DNA of 64,000 nt. Origin: Ectopseudomonas composti (GTDB lineage: Bacteria; Pseudomonadota; Gammaproteobacteria; Pseudomonadales; Pseudomonadaceae). The stretch is taken from assembly GCF_900115475.1 (NCBI RefSeq), contig NZ_FOWP01000003.1:186001-250000 (forward strand). Reading direction: 5' to 3'. Under the pieces are notes generated by a model. It was given only the letters and a program-made list of their open reading frames with translations. It was not told the origin of the DNA and searched no databases. The position numbers were made by a program, and so were the translations under genes. Positions 53,275 to 61,247 of this stretch are shown here, piece by piece; within the stretch, counting starts at the first letter, position 1; every line of letters starts with the position of its first letter.

Positions 53275-53952
53275 TCAGACTTCGTCGGGGCTACGCAGGT
53301 TGGTAACGGCGATTCGCTGCTCGCGACGCTGTTCCTTTTGCGAAGGCATTTCGGCACGGTAGACGCCTTGATCGCCTACGACCCAGGATAGCGGGCGGCG
53401 CTCCTGGCCGATGGATTCCTGCAGCAGCATCAAGCCTTGCAGGAACGCCTCGGGACGGGGCGGGCAGCCGGGAATGTAGACGTCCACGGGGAGGAATTTG
53501 TCCACGCCCTGAACGACCGAGTAGATGTCGTACATGCCGCCGGAATTGGCGCATGAACCCATGGAAATGACCCACTTGGGCTCCAGCATCTGCTCATAGA
53601 GACGCTGGATGACCGGCGCCATCTTGATGAAGCAGGTGCCGGCGATGACCATGAAGTCGGCCTGACGGGGTGATGCCCGAATGACTTCGGCACCGAAGCG
53701 CGCCACGTCGTGCGGGGCGGTGAAGGCCGTGGTCATCTCTACATAGCAGCAGGACAGACCGAAGTTGTACGGCCACAAGGAATTCTTGCGCCCCCAGTTG
53801 ACCGCGCCGTTAAGCGCGTCCGAGAGCTTGCCCATGTAGATGTTCTTGTGAACCTGATCCTCTAGCAGCGGGTCGGAAACGACCTCCCGCTGGCCGATAG
53901 GATAAGCCTCGTTGGGCGCATCCGGGTCGACCCGAGTAAGTTTGTATTGCAT
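53275..53952 (-). CDS. nuoB: NADH-quinone oxidoreductase subunit B
   Basis: 225-residue subunit that binds terminal cluster N2, the electron donor to quinone. Ligands: the tandem C68-C69 in [10 protein letters not shown]134 in GSCANSGG and C163 in PGCPPRPE. I choose ATG 53952 ([13 protein letters not shown]), which is the length I recall for the P. aeruginosa protein; a TTG two codons upstream is the alternative. Ten bases after nuoA. Confidence 0.97.
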   Translation of the reverse strand: MQYKLTRVDPDAPNEAYPIGQREVVSDPLLEDQVHKNIYMGKLSDALNGAVNWGRKNSLWPYNFGLSCCYVEMTTAFTAPHDVARFGAEVIRASPRQADFMVIAGTCFIKMAPVIQRLYEQMLEPKWVISMGSCANSGGMYDIYSVVQGVDKFLPVDVYIPGCPPRPEAFLQGLMLLQESIGQERRPLSWVVGDQGVYRAEMPSQKEQRREQRIAVTNLRSPDEV

Positions 53953-53962
53953 CGCCAAAGCC

Positions 53963-54376
53963 TCATTGTTTTAGCTTCGCCTGCCGTTCGCGACGTCCCT
54001 GCGGAGCCCAATCGAGCGCGCCGATACGCCAAAGATAGACAAGACCTGCCAACAGAATTGCTATGAAAACTGTAGCTTCGATCAGGCCCGCCCAGCCGCT
54101 TTCGCGTACCGAGACTGCCCAAGCGAAGAGATAGAGGGCTTCAACGTCGAAGATCACGAAAAGCATCGCGACCAGATAGAATTTTGCTGACAGGCGCAGA
54201 CGCGCGCTGCCGGTGGGAAGCATGCCCGACTCGAAAGGCTCGTTCTTGCTGCGTCCCCAGGCCTTGCTGCCGAGCAGACTGGAAACACCGAGCATGAAGG
54301 CGATGAGCCCACAGACACCCAGCAAGAACACAGCAAAAGCCCAGTTATGGGACATGGTCGTTACCGCATCAGGCAT
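53963..54376 (-). CDS. nuoA: NADH-quinone oxidoreductase subunit A
   Basis: Three-helix membrane subunit (ND3 homologue), 137 residues, first gene of the operon. The conserved loop [44 protein letters not shown] is intact apart from the usual Gly-for-Cys change seen in many bacteria. AAGGAGTACCGGC precedes the ATG. Transcription must start in the AT-rich gap upstream. Confidence 0.97.
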   Translation of the reverse strand: MPDAVTTMSHNWAFAVFLLGVCGLIAFMLGVSSLLGSKAWGRSKNEPFESGMLPTGSARLRLSAKFYLVAMLFVIFDVEALYLFAWAVSVRESGWAGLIEATVFIAILLAGLVYLWRIGALDWAPQGRRERQAKLKQ

Positions 54377-54961
54377 GCCGGTACTCCTTGAACTAAGGAA
54401 CGGCTTTTAATTAATTAGCTGACAAGCACCACCAAGGGTGCTGACGCAAAGTGTGTATACAATACTATGTGCAAGGAACCTGTAAGTAAATTTTTCAAAG
54501 AAAAATTATTCTTGCAGATTGATCATTTCTGTCGAGCTTGTGATTGACTTCTTTCGATCATATCGATCTTGCTCGAGCTGTCTGGTCAGGCACCTTCAGG
54601 ACTATAGTCCAGGGCTGACACTGCGCAATTCGCACACCTAATTCACCTGACTAATCTGCCTCATTTCGACGACTTATGAGCCTCGGCGAGATGAGCATTT
54701 CATTGCCACTTTGGTGCTAAGGCGAAAGCAGCAGAGCAACTGTACGAAAATTCCTGTATCGAATAAGAAACGATGTTATTTATCACTAATTATTATTCTT
54801 CCAGGCATGTCGACTCTCCGATCTTGTACTAGCGTGCATGAATCGCCGCAGAGCGATGCGCTACCGAATCGAGCAGTACCCACCATCCGCTGGGTCTGCG
54901 AAGTTGCCCCTGCCTGGGCATGCCGACCCTTCGTACGCATAACAACATGAGGGGTTTTGCC
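54377..54961. other. 585-bp AT-rich intergenic region upstream of the nuo operon
   Basis: Much lower GC than its surroundings, especially 54400-54560 and 54700-54810. It must include the promoter of nuoA-N (minus) and of the pectinacetylesterase gene (plus). Near nuoA there is a short AGCACC...GGTGCT dyad (54426-54442). On the minus strand, TTTACT followed after 17 bases by TAGTAT (near 54465-54495) is one weak promoter guess. A 79-codon plus-strand frame at 54711-54950 has no ribosome-binding site or protein-like composition. I see no gene here. The base composition is either a strong promoter region or a relic of acquired DNA. Confidence 0.5.
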
Positions 54962-56359
54962 ATGCCTGTCGTCTTGTCTACGTCGCGTGTCATTCCTGTC
55001 GTTCTGCTGTTGGCCCTCAGCGCACCTGCCAGTGCCGAGCTAGGGGATTACAGTTTCTGGCAGGGTCTGAGCAACCTGGTGTCACCGCCCAAGGCCGACA
55101 ATCCGGTGACACCTGCGCAACGCCTCGGTCCCTATCCGCTCTTGGCCAACCCCAGCGGCTTCAACAGCGGATTCAAGCCCGGCAACTACTACGGCTGGCA
55201 AACGATCCAGATGGCGCCGCAGACCGGCGCGGTGTGCGGCAATGGTTCGCCCTACAAGTTCTTCATCAACCGCGTACCGAACACGCGCAACACCATCGTC
55301 TACCTGGAAGGTGGCGGCGCCTGTTGGGACTACGCCAGTTGCAGCGGGCAAAGTGGCATACGTGGCGCACGCAACCCGGATGGCATTGCCAATGACTACA
55401 TGTCGCTGCTCAACCCGGGCGCCAGCCTGGTCAGCCCCTTCGTCGTGCGTTTGCACCCCTGGACGCGAGTCAAGACGCAGAACTGGAACATGGTCTACGT
55501 GCCGTATTGCACCGGTGATATCTACTCCGGTGACAAGGTGGCGATATATGAAGACCCGCAGGGGCAGAATCAGCCTCTGGTGTGGCACCACAACGGCCTG
55601 CGTAACATGCGCGCGGTGGCGGGCTGGCTGAAGGACAATCTGCCACGGCCGACGCAGATGTTGACCACCGGATGCAGTGCGGGTGGTGCGGGCAGCCTGA
55701 CCAATTACGCCAACCTGCGCCAGGACATGGCCCCGGATCGGGGCTATCTGATCAACGATTCCGGCCCGGTCTACAGCGCATTGGCCGGCGACAATCAGGC
55801 GTACCCGTCGTATCCGCTGCAGACGTTTATCCGTCAGGCCTGGGGCCTGGACGCGCCTCAGGGCCCCTTGCAGTACCTGCAGGCGCGCTTGCCAGGTTTC
55901 AATCGCAATGACCTGGGCACGCTGTATTCGGCGCTTTCGAGTAACCTGCCGGGGGATCGTATGGGGCATACGCATTTCTGGCAGGACCTGAACTATTCGT
56001 CCTATTCCTACGAGCGCTTCTATCCAGAGATCGGCAGCGCGCCGGATCAAGCGACCAGGGAGGCGTTGATCAAACAGCGCTGGGCGACAGACACCACAAG
56101 GCTGCGCAGCCAGCTGGCCAGCCTGGGCAATGTCGGTGGTTATTTCCCGCAGTTTCGCAACGTCAACGAAAGCCACTGCACCAGCATCATCGAGTTCGCC
56201 AATGCCGACATTCAGGAGCAGAGCCTGCAGCTGGACAACTTCGTCAGCAGCGTCCTCAATGGCAGTGGGCAGGTACTGGATGCCTCTGAAAGCAGTGACG
56301 TGGCCGATCGCAACAAGCCCTTCAACCTGCTCTATTACCTGCTGGACCAGTTGCTCTGA
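54962..56359 (+). CDS. Secreted pectinacetylesterase-family (PAE) esterase
   Basis: 465-residue exported protein. Signal peptide MPVVLSTSRVIPVVLLLALS...ASA with cleavage before ELGDY. The alpha/beta-hydrolase-like PAE/Notum fold is marked by NTIVYLEGGGACWDYASC (oxyanion region, about 110-127), the nucleophile elbow TTGCSAGGAGS (Ser239), NDSGPV (about 265-270, candidate Asp) and NESHCTSI (His405). Plant PAEs and bacterial relatives hydrolyse acetyl esters or other carboxylesters; the substrate of this one is unknown. GAGGGG seven bases ahead fixes ATG 54962 as start. Convergent with the helical membrane-anchored gene at 56405. Confidence 0.85.
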   Translation: MPVVLSTSRVIPVVLLLALSAPASAELGDYSFWQGLSNLVSPPKADNPVTPAQRLGPYPLLANPSGFNSGFKPGNYYGWQTIQMAPQTGAVCGNGSPYKFFINRVPNTRNTIVYLEGGGACWDYASCSGQSGIRGARNPDGIANDYMSLLNPGASLVSPFVVRLHPWTRVKTQNWNMVYVPYCTGDIYSGDKVAIYEDPQGQNQPLVWHHNGLRNMRAVAGWLKDNLPRPTQMLTTGCSAGGAGSLTNYANLRQDMAPDRGYLINDSGPVYSALAGDNQAYPSYPLQTFIRQAWGLDAPQGPLQYLQARLPGFNRNDLGTLYSALSSNLPGDRMGHTHFWQDLNYSSYSYERFYPEIGSAPDQATREALIKQRWATDTTRLRSQLASLGNVGGYFPQFRNVNESHCTSIIEFANADIQEQSLQLDNFVSSVLNGSGQVLDASESSDVADRNKPFNLLYYLLDQLL

Positions 56360-56404
56360 TCCGGCGATAAGGCAGCGCTGCGGCGGCCTGGGTTGCCGTA
56401 GCGC

Positions 56405-57067
56405 TCAGTTTTCCGGGCTCTGCCTGTAGCTGCGCTCGCGCGCCTCTTGCAGGCGTTGACGTAGATACTGGTCGCGAGTGAGTCCATCGGGAATGCTCTG
56501 CAGGGCCAGCACTTGCTCGACGATGCGTTTTTCTTCGGTTTTGTAGCGTTCGAAGTTGGGATCCGGCTGTTGCGTCAGTCTGGCTTCGCGCTCTGCGCTG
56601 ATGGCCTGATAGCGTTTTATCAATGTTTCAGCGCGTGTTTTCTGCTCGGTTTCGTTCTCACTGACGGCTTTGATCAGGGCGATCTGCAGCAGCAGAGCTT
56701 CGCTCAGTGCCAGTTCCCCTCGCTGTTCCATCGCGTCTAGCCCTTGGCTCAGCTCCCGCGCCTGCGCTTCGCGTTTTTCTGCGTCGAGCTGCTGTGCGTG
56801 CTCGATGAAGTCTCTGTAGCGCTGATGAAACGCCAGGCGCTGCTCCTGTTGCTGGATCTCGGGGCGAGCCAGCAGTTGCAGCTGTGCCGTACTGAAGTTT
56901 GTCGCTGGAGGCGGGGTGTTGCCTTGTGTGGTTTGAGATGGCGCTGCTTGCTCAGGAGCGAAGCTCGGGTGTTCTTCGGTGGAGGGGCGTTGCCAGTACC
57001 AGGTCAGGGCAGCGCTGCCGGCCAGGAGGCAACTGCCTAATAGCAGGATAGAACGAGGTGAGGGCAT
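56405..57067 (-). CDS. Membrane-anchored helical protein of unknown function (esterase-chaperone-like layout)
   Basis: 220 residues: an N-terminal membrane anchor (SILLLGSCLLAGSAALTWYW), a Pro/Gln-rich linker (about 26-65), and a highly charged all-helical periplasmic domain (QQQEQRLAFHQRYRDFIEHA..., EREARLTQQPDPNFERYKTEEKRIVEQVLAL) ending in RERSYRQSPEN. This layout recalls lipase-specific foldases (Lif), but the RxxFDY(F/C)L motif of true Lif proteins is absent. It lies convergent to the secreted esterase, 45 bp from its stop. A steric-chaperone role for that esterase is speculative. ATG 57067 is preferred over 57073 because GGAG is seven bases ahead. Confidence 0.65.
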   Translation of the reverse strand: MPSPRSILLLGSCLLAGSAALTWYWQRPSTEEHPSFAPEQAAPSQTTQGNTPPPATNFSTAQLQLLARPEIQQQEQRLAFHQRYRDFIEHAQQLDAEKREAQARELSQGLDAMEQRGELALSEALLLQIALIKAVSENETEQKTRAETLIKRYQAISAEREARLTQQPDPNFERYKTEEKRIVEQVLALQSIPDGLTRDQYLRQRLQEARERSYRQSPEN

Positions 57068-57137
57068 GGGCATGCTCCACAGGGCGTCATCTGAGCTTAG
57101 GAGCAGCGAGGAGGGTTTGCTTGCGAAAACGCAGGCG

Positions 57138-57160
57138 AAAAAAACCCCGGCAAGCCGGGG
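57138..57160 (-). terminator. Intrinsic terminator of aceA
   Basis: On the minus strand CCCCGG-CTTG-CCGGGG followed by a run of seven Ts (57138-57144), 55 bp downstream of the aceA stop. Confidence 0.9.
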
Positions 57161-57214
57161 CGGATTAGGCAATTGGCCGCTGCGGATGCGTGGTCCGCAG
57201 CGGAGGAACCGTTC

Positions 57215-58810
57215 TTAGTGGAACTGGTTCATGGTGTTGTCTTTACCGCTGGCCTTCAGAGCAGCTTCGCCAGCGAAGTACTCCTTGTGGTTGTCGCCGA
57301 TGTCGGAGCCAGCCATGTTCTGGTGCTTGACGCAGGCGATACCCTGACGCAGTTCCTGACGCTGAACACCTTTCACGTAGGCCAGCATGCCCTGGTCGGC
57401 GAAGTAGCCTTTAGCCAGGTTGTCAGTCGACAGAGCGGCAGTGTGGTAGGTCGGCAGGGTGATCAGGTGGTGGAAGATGCCAGCCTGAGCCGAACCGTCG
57501 CGCTGGAAGGTACGGATCTTCTCGTCGGCAACCTGGGCCAGTTCGGTTTCGTCGTACTCGACGCTCATCAGTTTGGCGCGGTCGTAGGCGGAAACGTCCT
57601 TGCCTTCGGCAGCCATGGCATCGAATACCTGCTGACGGAAGTTCAGGGTCCAGTTGAAGGACGGGCTGTTGTTGTAAACCAGTTTGGCATTCGGGATGGT
57701 CTTGCGGATTTCGTTGACCATGGCCGCGATCTGGCCAACGTGCGGCTTCTCGGTTTCGATCCACAGCAGGTCTGCACCGTTCTGCAGGCTGGTGATGCAG
57801 TCCAGTACGCAGCGCGCTTCGCCGGTGCCAGCACGGAACTGGAACAGGTTGGACGGCAGACGCTTCGGACGCAGCAGTTTGCCGCCGCGGTTGATCACAA
57901 CGTCACCGTTGCCCAGGTCGGCAGCAGAAACTTCTTCGCAATCGAGGAAGCTGTTGTACAGGTCGCCCAGGTCGCCTGGCTCGTTGGTCACGGCGATCTG
58001 CTTGGTCAGGCCGGCGCCCAGGGAGTCGGTACGAGCGACGATCACGCCGTTATCGATGCCCAGCTCGAGGAAGGCGTAGCGAACGGCGGCGATCTTGGCG
58101 AGGAAGTCGGCGTGAGGAACGGTCACTTTACCGTCCTGGTGGCCGCACTGCTTCTCGTCGGAAACCTGGTTCTCGATCTGGATGCAGCAGGCACCGGCTT
58201 CGATCATGCGTTTGGCCAGCAGGTAGGTGGCCTCCGGGTTACCGAAGCCAGCGTCGATGTCGGCAATGATCGGCACGATGTGGGTTTCGTGGTTGTCGAT
58301 CTGCTTCTGGATCTCGGCAGCCTTGGCCTGGTCGCCAGCTTCGCGAGCGGCATCCAGAGCGGTGAACAGCAGGTCCAGTTCGCGGCTATCGGCCTGACGC
58401 AGGAAGGTGTACAGCTCTTCGATCAGGTCGGAGACGGCGGTCTTCTCGTGCATCGACTGGTCCGGCAGCGGGCCGAAGTCAGAGCGCAGGGCAGCGACCA
58501 TCCAGCCGGACAGGTAGAGGTAGCGCTTGTTGGTGGTCTTCAGGTGCTTCTTGATCGAGATCAGCTTCTGCTGACCGATGAAGCCGTGCCAGCAACCCAG
58601 CGACTGGGTGTAGACGGAGGAGTCGGCGTCGTACTCTTCCATGTCCTTGCGCATGATGTCAGCAGTGTACTGAGCGATTTCCAGACCGGTCTTGAAGCGG
58701 TTCTGAGCGCGCATACGGGCGACGGACTCGGGGTTGATAGCGCTCCAGCTGCTGCCGAACGTCTCTTTCAGAGCGGCTACAGCCTTGATGTCGTTTTGAT
58801 ATGCGGACAT
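57215..58810 (-). CDS. aceA: Isocitrate lyase
   Basis: First enzyme of the glyoxylate shunt: isocitrate to succinate plus glyoxylate, needed for growth on acetate and fatty acids. 531 residues, the longer type found in P. aeruginosa. The catalytic Cys222 is in EKQCGHQDGK (the usual KKCGH is KQCGH here, as in that subfamily), with DIDAGFGNPEATY before it and KLVYNNSPSFNWT and TLPTYHT later. Start at ATG 58810 with AAGGATTGACC ahead. It is monocistronic with a strong terminator and an unusually long upstream region. Confidence 0.97.
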   Translation of the reverse strand: MSAYQNDIKAVAALKETFGSSWSAINPESVARMRAQNRFKTGLEIAQYTADIMRKDMEEYDADSSVYTQSLGCWHGFIGQQKLISIKKHLKTTNKRYLYLSGWMVAALRSDFGPLPDQSMHEKTAVSDLIEELYTFLRQADSRELDLLFTALDAAREAGDQAKAAEIQKQIDNHETHIVPIIADIDAGFGNPEATYLLAKRMIEAGACCIQIENQVSDEKQCGHQDGKVTVPHADFLAKIAAVRYAFLELGIDNGVIVARTDSLGAGLTKQIAVTNEPGDLGDLYNSFLDCEEVSAADLGNGDVVINRGGKLLRPKRLPSNLFQFRAGTGEARCVLDCITSLQNGADLLWIETEKPHVGQIAAMVNEIRKTIPNAKLVYNNSPSFNWTLNFRQQVFDAMAAEGKDVSAYDRAKLMSVEYDETELAQVADEKIRTFQRDGSAQAGIFHHLITLPTYHTAALSTDNLAKGYFADQGMLAYVKGVQRQELRQGIACVKHQNMAGSDIGDNHKEYFAGEAALKASGKDNTMNQFH

Positions 58811-59365
58811 GGTCAATCCTTCAAAAAATGTGTTGGTTGAGCACCGACTACCCACTCAATGCGTGCACGGATGCAACGGCTGCGGGAGGCTTCCACTTCG
58901 ACGACAAGAAAACGGCTGGGGCGAGGATTGCCCGCGAGGAGGGGGATGTGGCGAACAGTTCGAGAACATCGCGTTGGCCGGCTGGCTCGTGGAAACCTTG
59001 GGCACCTGCTGTGTTCGAGCTGTTTGACGCTAACGCTTCCCCGTCCCTCAGGACAACTTCGTTCCAGTCGCAACCTCGTCGTACGGCCTTGTGGGCTGTT
59101 GGGACACGGATCATCACGAAGTACTTCGGGGTGATCTGGAGATCCTTTTCAGGACCCCTGGCTAGCGGGAGCGAGGCCATCATGCCTCTGGGAAAATGCT
59201 TCGTCAAACGTTTTGTAGTGGTTTTTTAAAACTACTACATATTCAGTCGGCGACTGAGCAGTCACGTGCTGCAGCCCATGGGGCGGGCGTTTCAGGCATT
59301 TCGCGGGTTGCGTGGATTGTCCATCCTACTTGTCGGGGTAGGGGCTTCGACTTTGGTCGGGGGTG
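58811..59365. other. 555-bp region upstream of aceA; long leader and control region
   Basis: Between the aceA start and the end of the secretin-like gene. The part nearest that gene (59205-59250) is AT-rich and carries a 26-bp palindrome (separate entry). The remaining 400 bp towards aceA have ordinary GC. A minus-strand open frame of 119 codons (58848-59207) runs through it, but it uses codons rare in the neighbours (AGG, CGA, CTA) and has only a weak AGAGG before an ATG, so I do not call it a gene. A long 5' leader is the simplest reading. Confidence 0.5.
59214..59239. promoter_or_regulatory. 26-bp palindromic operator candidate upstream of aceA (RccR-like)
   Basis: Arms TGTAGTGGTTTT and AAAACTACTACA separated by TT: 12-bp arms with a single mismatch pair. 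The TGTAGT...ACTACA ends resemble the motif I recall for RccR, a regulator of glyoxylate-shunt and pyruvate genes in Pseudomonas. The site is 404 bp upstream of the aceA start codon. Confidence 0.55.
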
Positions 59366-60175
59366 TCAGTCGAGCGCTTCGACCTTCAGGCGCAGCGACA
59401 TGTCTTCGCGGCCCTGGGTGGTGTGTCGGCGCAACACGTCGCTGCCGCTGGAGCTGGTCTGCTGGCTGACGCCGCCGAGGGTGATCCACTCGCCGAGACG
59501 GCCGCTGACGCGCGTATCGGTGCTTTGCACGTCGATGACGCCGGGGCGATGGTCATTGATCCGGTCACGCTGGCTGTTGATGGATACATGCACCAGCTCG
59601 CCAGAAAGGCTGGCGGTCACATAGAAACCGCGGGTCACGTCGCGGTACTGGGTGTCCTGGTAGACCTGGCCGTAAGGCCCGCTACTGGTGGTGGTCAGCG
59701 GCACGCTCTGGCCGACCTGAATCAGCGCCGGGTAGCCTTCGGTCGCCTGTACCTGCTGGGTGCCACCGCCACGGCTGTCGGTACTGCGGCGGATGATGCG
59801 CACCTGGTCGCGGCCATTCACCTCGCCACGGCCGACCTGAACCTCGGCGTTGCCGGCGCTGAGGGTGCCATCGACGCGATAGCCACGGTCGTTCTGATAA
59901 TTGCTGTCGGTGCTTTCCACGGTGATCAGCAGGCGCCGAGGGCGAGTGTCGAGTTGTTGCAGCAAAACGCGCACTTCACCGATCTTGGCCGGTGATGCAT
60001 TGACGATCAGCTGGTTGCCATAGGCGCTGACCTTGCCCTCGTTGCCAAGCATCGACTGCACCACGCCGAGCACGTCGTCGGCGGTGCGGTAATTCAGCGG
60101 GATCACCTCAGTGGCTGCATGTAGCGGCAGGCACAGGCCGAGAAGCAGGGCGGCGAACAGCGTGCGCAGGGTCAT
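59366..60175 (-). CDS. Secretin N-domain/secretin-like protein without a secretion system
   Basis: 269-residue exported protein (signal peptide to LHAATEV). An N0/N1-type secretin domain follows (VIPLNYRTADDVLGVVQSML..GNQLIVNASPAKIGEVRVLLQQLDTRPRRLLI). The C-terminal half (about 95-269) is beta-rich with QVQATEGYPALIQVGQSVPL, YRDVTRGFYVTASLSGELVHVSI and DMSLRLKVEALD, like the start of a secretin domain, but it is far too short for a full secretin pore. No type II, III or IV pilus genes are nearby. The stop of the downstream-ordered DUF gene overlaps its start, so the two are co-translated. Confidence 0.82.
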   Translation of the reverse strand: MTLRTLFAALLLGLCLPLHAATEVIPLNYRTADDVLGVVQSMLGNEGKVSAYGNQLIVNASPAKIGEVRVLLQQLDTRPRRLLITVESTDSNYQNDRGYRVDGTLSAGNAEVQVGRGEVNGRDQVRIIRRSTDSRGGGTQQVQATEGYPALIQVGQSVPLTTTSSGPYGQVYQDTQYRDVTRGFYVTASLSGELVHVSINSQRDRINDHRPGVIDVQSTDTRVSGRLGEWITLGGVSQQTSSSGSDVLRRHTTQGREDMSLRLKVEALD

Positions 60176-60813
60176 AGCAGAAAGCTCCGCAGATCGGGGT
60201 CGGTGATGCTGGTGTCCCAGGCCTGGTCGAACTGGGCCTGACGTTGGCGCACCCGCGACGGATCGTTGTACAGGGTATAGCCGGACTGCTGGTCGAGTTC
60301 AGGGCGCAGAAGCAGCCCTCTGTCGTCGGCGATCAGGTAGGCCTGTTCCTCGCTGGCGTAGTCCGGGTTGAGTTTGCGGATATGCAGGTTGGAGGACAAC
60401 CGGCGTGACAGGGCGAGCAGGCGATGGCCTTCCTTCACGGCCCGAGTCGGGTCGCGCAGGAGGATGCGCAGGCGCGCCCGCGGGCTGCTCAGCAGGAACC
60501 GGGTGCAGGCCTGTTGCACGCTGCTGTGGTGATAGAGCCAAGGCTCCAGGTCATCGCTGTACAGGCACAGGTTGCGCTGCGCCTGCTGGATCAGGGCTAG
60601 GACGTGAGCCCGCGCTTGCTGGGGCTGGCTGAATCGCTCCAGACGCTCGTGCTGGCCCAGAACGAAGGGTGCAGGTTCCCATTGCGCGGCATCTGCGGTG
60701 ACGGGTTCTGGATTGTGCACGGCAAAACGCCCCGGTGATTCGAATTCGATGGCCGCCAGCTCGCTGTGCTCTGGCGTATCGATCGCTTCGACCGGGGCAT
60801 TTTGTTTGTCCAT
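60172..60813 (-). CDS. Uncharacterised PLD-like (DUF7931-type) protein
   Basis: 213 residues, no signal peptide or membrane segment. After a disordered acidic N-terminus (about 1-60), the sequence LALIQQAQRNLCLYSDDLEPWLYHHSSVQQACTRFLLSSPRARLRILLRDPTRAVKEGHRLLALSRRLSSNLHIRKL resembles a phospholipase-D-type fold, but the HKD catalytic motif (HxKxxxxD) is missing, so no catalysis is expected. Its stop overlaps the start of the secretin-like gene by four bases and it sits eight bases after the GNAT gene. Function unknown. Confidence 0.75.
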   Translation of the reverse strand: MDKQNAPVEAIDTPEHSELAAIEFESPGRFAVHNPEPVTADAAQWEPAPFVLGQHERLERFSQPQQARAHVLALIQQAQRNLCLYSDDLEPWLYHHSSVQQACTRFLLSSPRARLRILLRDPTRAVKEGHRLLALSRRLSSNLHIRKLNPDYASEEQAYLIADDRGLLLRPELDQQSGYTLYNDPSRVRQRQAQFDQAWDTSITDPDLRSFLL

Positions 60814-60821
60814 TACGGCCT

Positions 60822-61247
60822 CTACTGGCTGGTGCGCACCATATCCACGTGCGAAATGCCGGCGTCGAGGTATTCGTCGCTGACAATCCTGAAGCCTAGC
60901 CTTTCATAGAACGGCGTGGCGTGCACCTGAGCGGTGAGCATTTGCTGATGCAGGCCGCGCTTTTCCGCTTCGGCAATCACCGCTTGCATCAGTTTTTCGC
61001 CTACTTTCAGGCCGCGCCAGTCCTTGAGCACCGAAACGCGGCCGATATGGCCATCGGGCAGCAAGCGCGCGGTGCCGACCGGATAGTCGCCTTCCTCGGC
61101 GAGAAAATGCACGGCGTCGGTATCTTCGGCGTCCCACTCCAGTTCCGGCGGTACCGATTGCTCGGCGACGAAAACGCTGTCGCGGATACGACGAAGCTCG
61201 GCATTGTCCCTATGCCAGTCCGCGACACGGACAGTGATCTCACTCAT
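60822..61247 (-). CDS. GNAT-family N-acetyltransferase (ElaA/YjdJ-like size)
   Basis: 141-residue acetyltransferase. Acetyl-CoA motif at HIGRVSVLKDWRGLKVGEKLMQAVIAEA, then HQQMLTAQVHATPFYERLGFRIVSDEYLDAGISHVDMVR, the closing segment typical of small ElaA/YjcF-like GNATs. Start at ATG 61247, overlapping the end of the roxA gene by eight bases, so it is translationally coupled to the ribosomal oxygenase. Substrate unknown. Confidence 0.9.
   Translation of the reverse strand: MSEITVRVADWHRDNAELRRIRDSVFVAEQSVPPELEWDAEDTDAVHFLAEEGDYPVGTARLLPDGHIGRVSVLKDWRGLKVGEKLMQAVIAEAEKRGLHQQMLTAQVHATPFYERLGFRIVSDEYLDAGISHVDMVRTSQ

Noticed and set aside
54711..54950. 79-codon plus-strand open frame in the AT-rich gap before the esterase gene
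   Set aside because: No ribosome-binding site, no protein-like composition, and the AT-rich start suggests chance.
56405..57067. Lipase-specific foldase (lif) assignment for the helical membrane-anchored protein
   Set aside because: The layout is similar but the RxxFDY(F/C)L signature is missing and the gene is convergent to, not downstream of, the esterase.
58848..59207. 119-codon minus-strand open frame upstream of aceA
   Set aside because: Rare codons compared with neighbours, weak ribosome-binding site and no recognised family; kept only as a note on the long leader.
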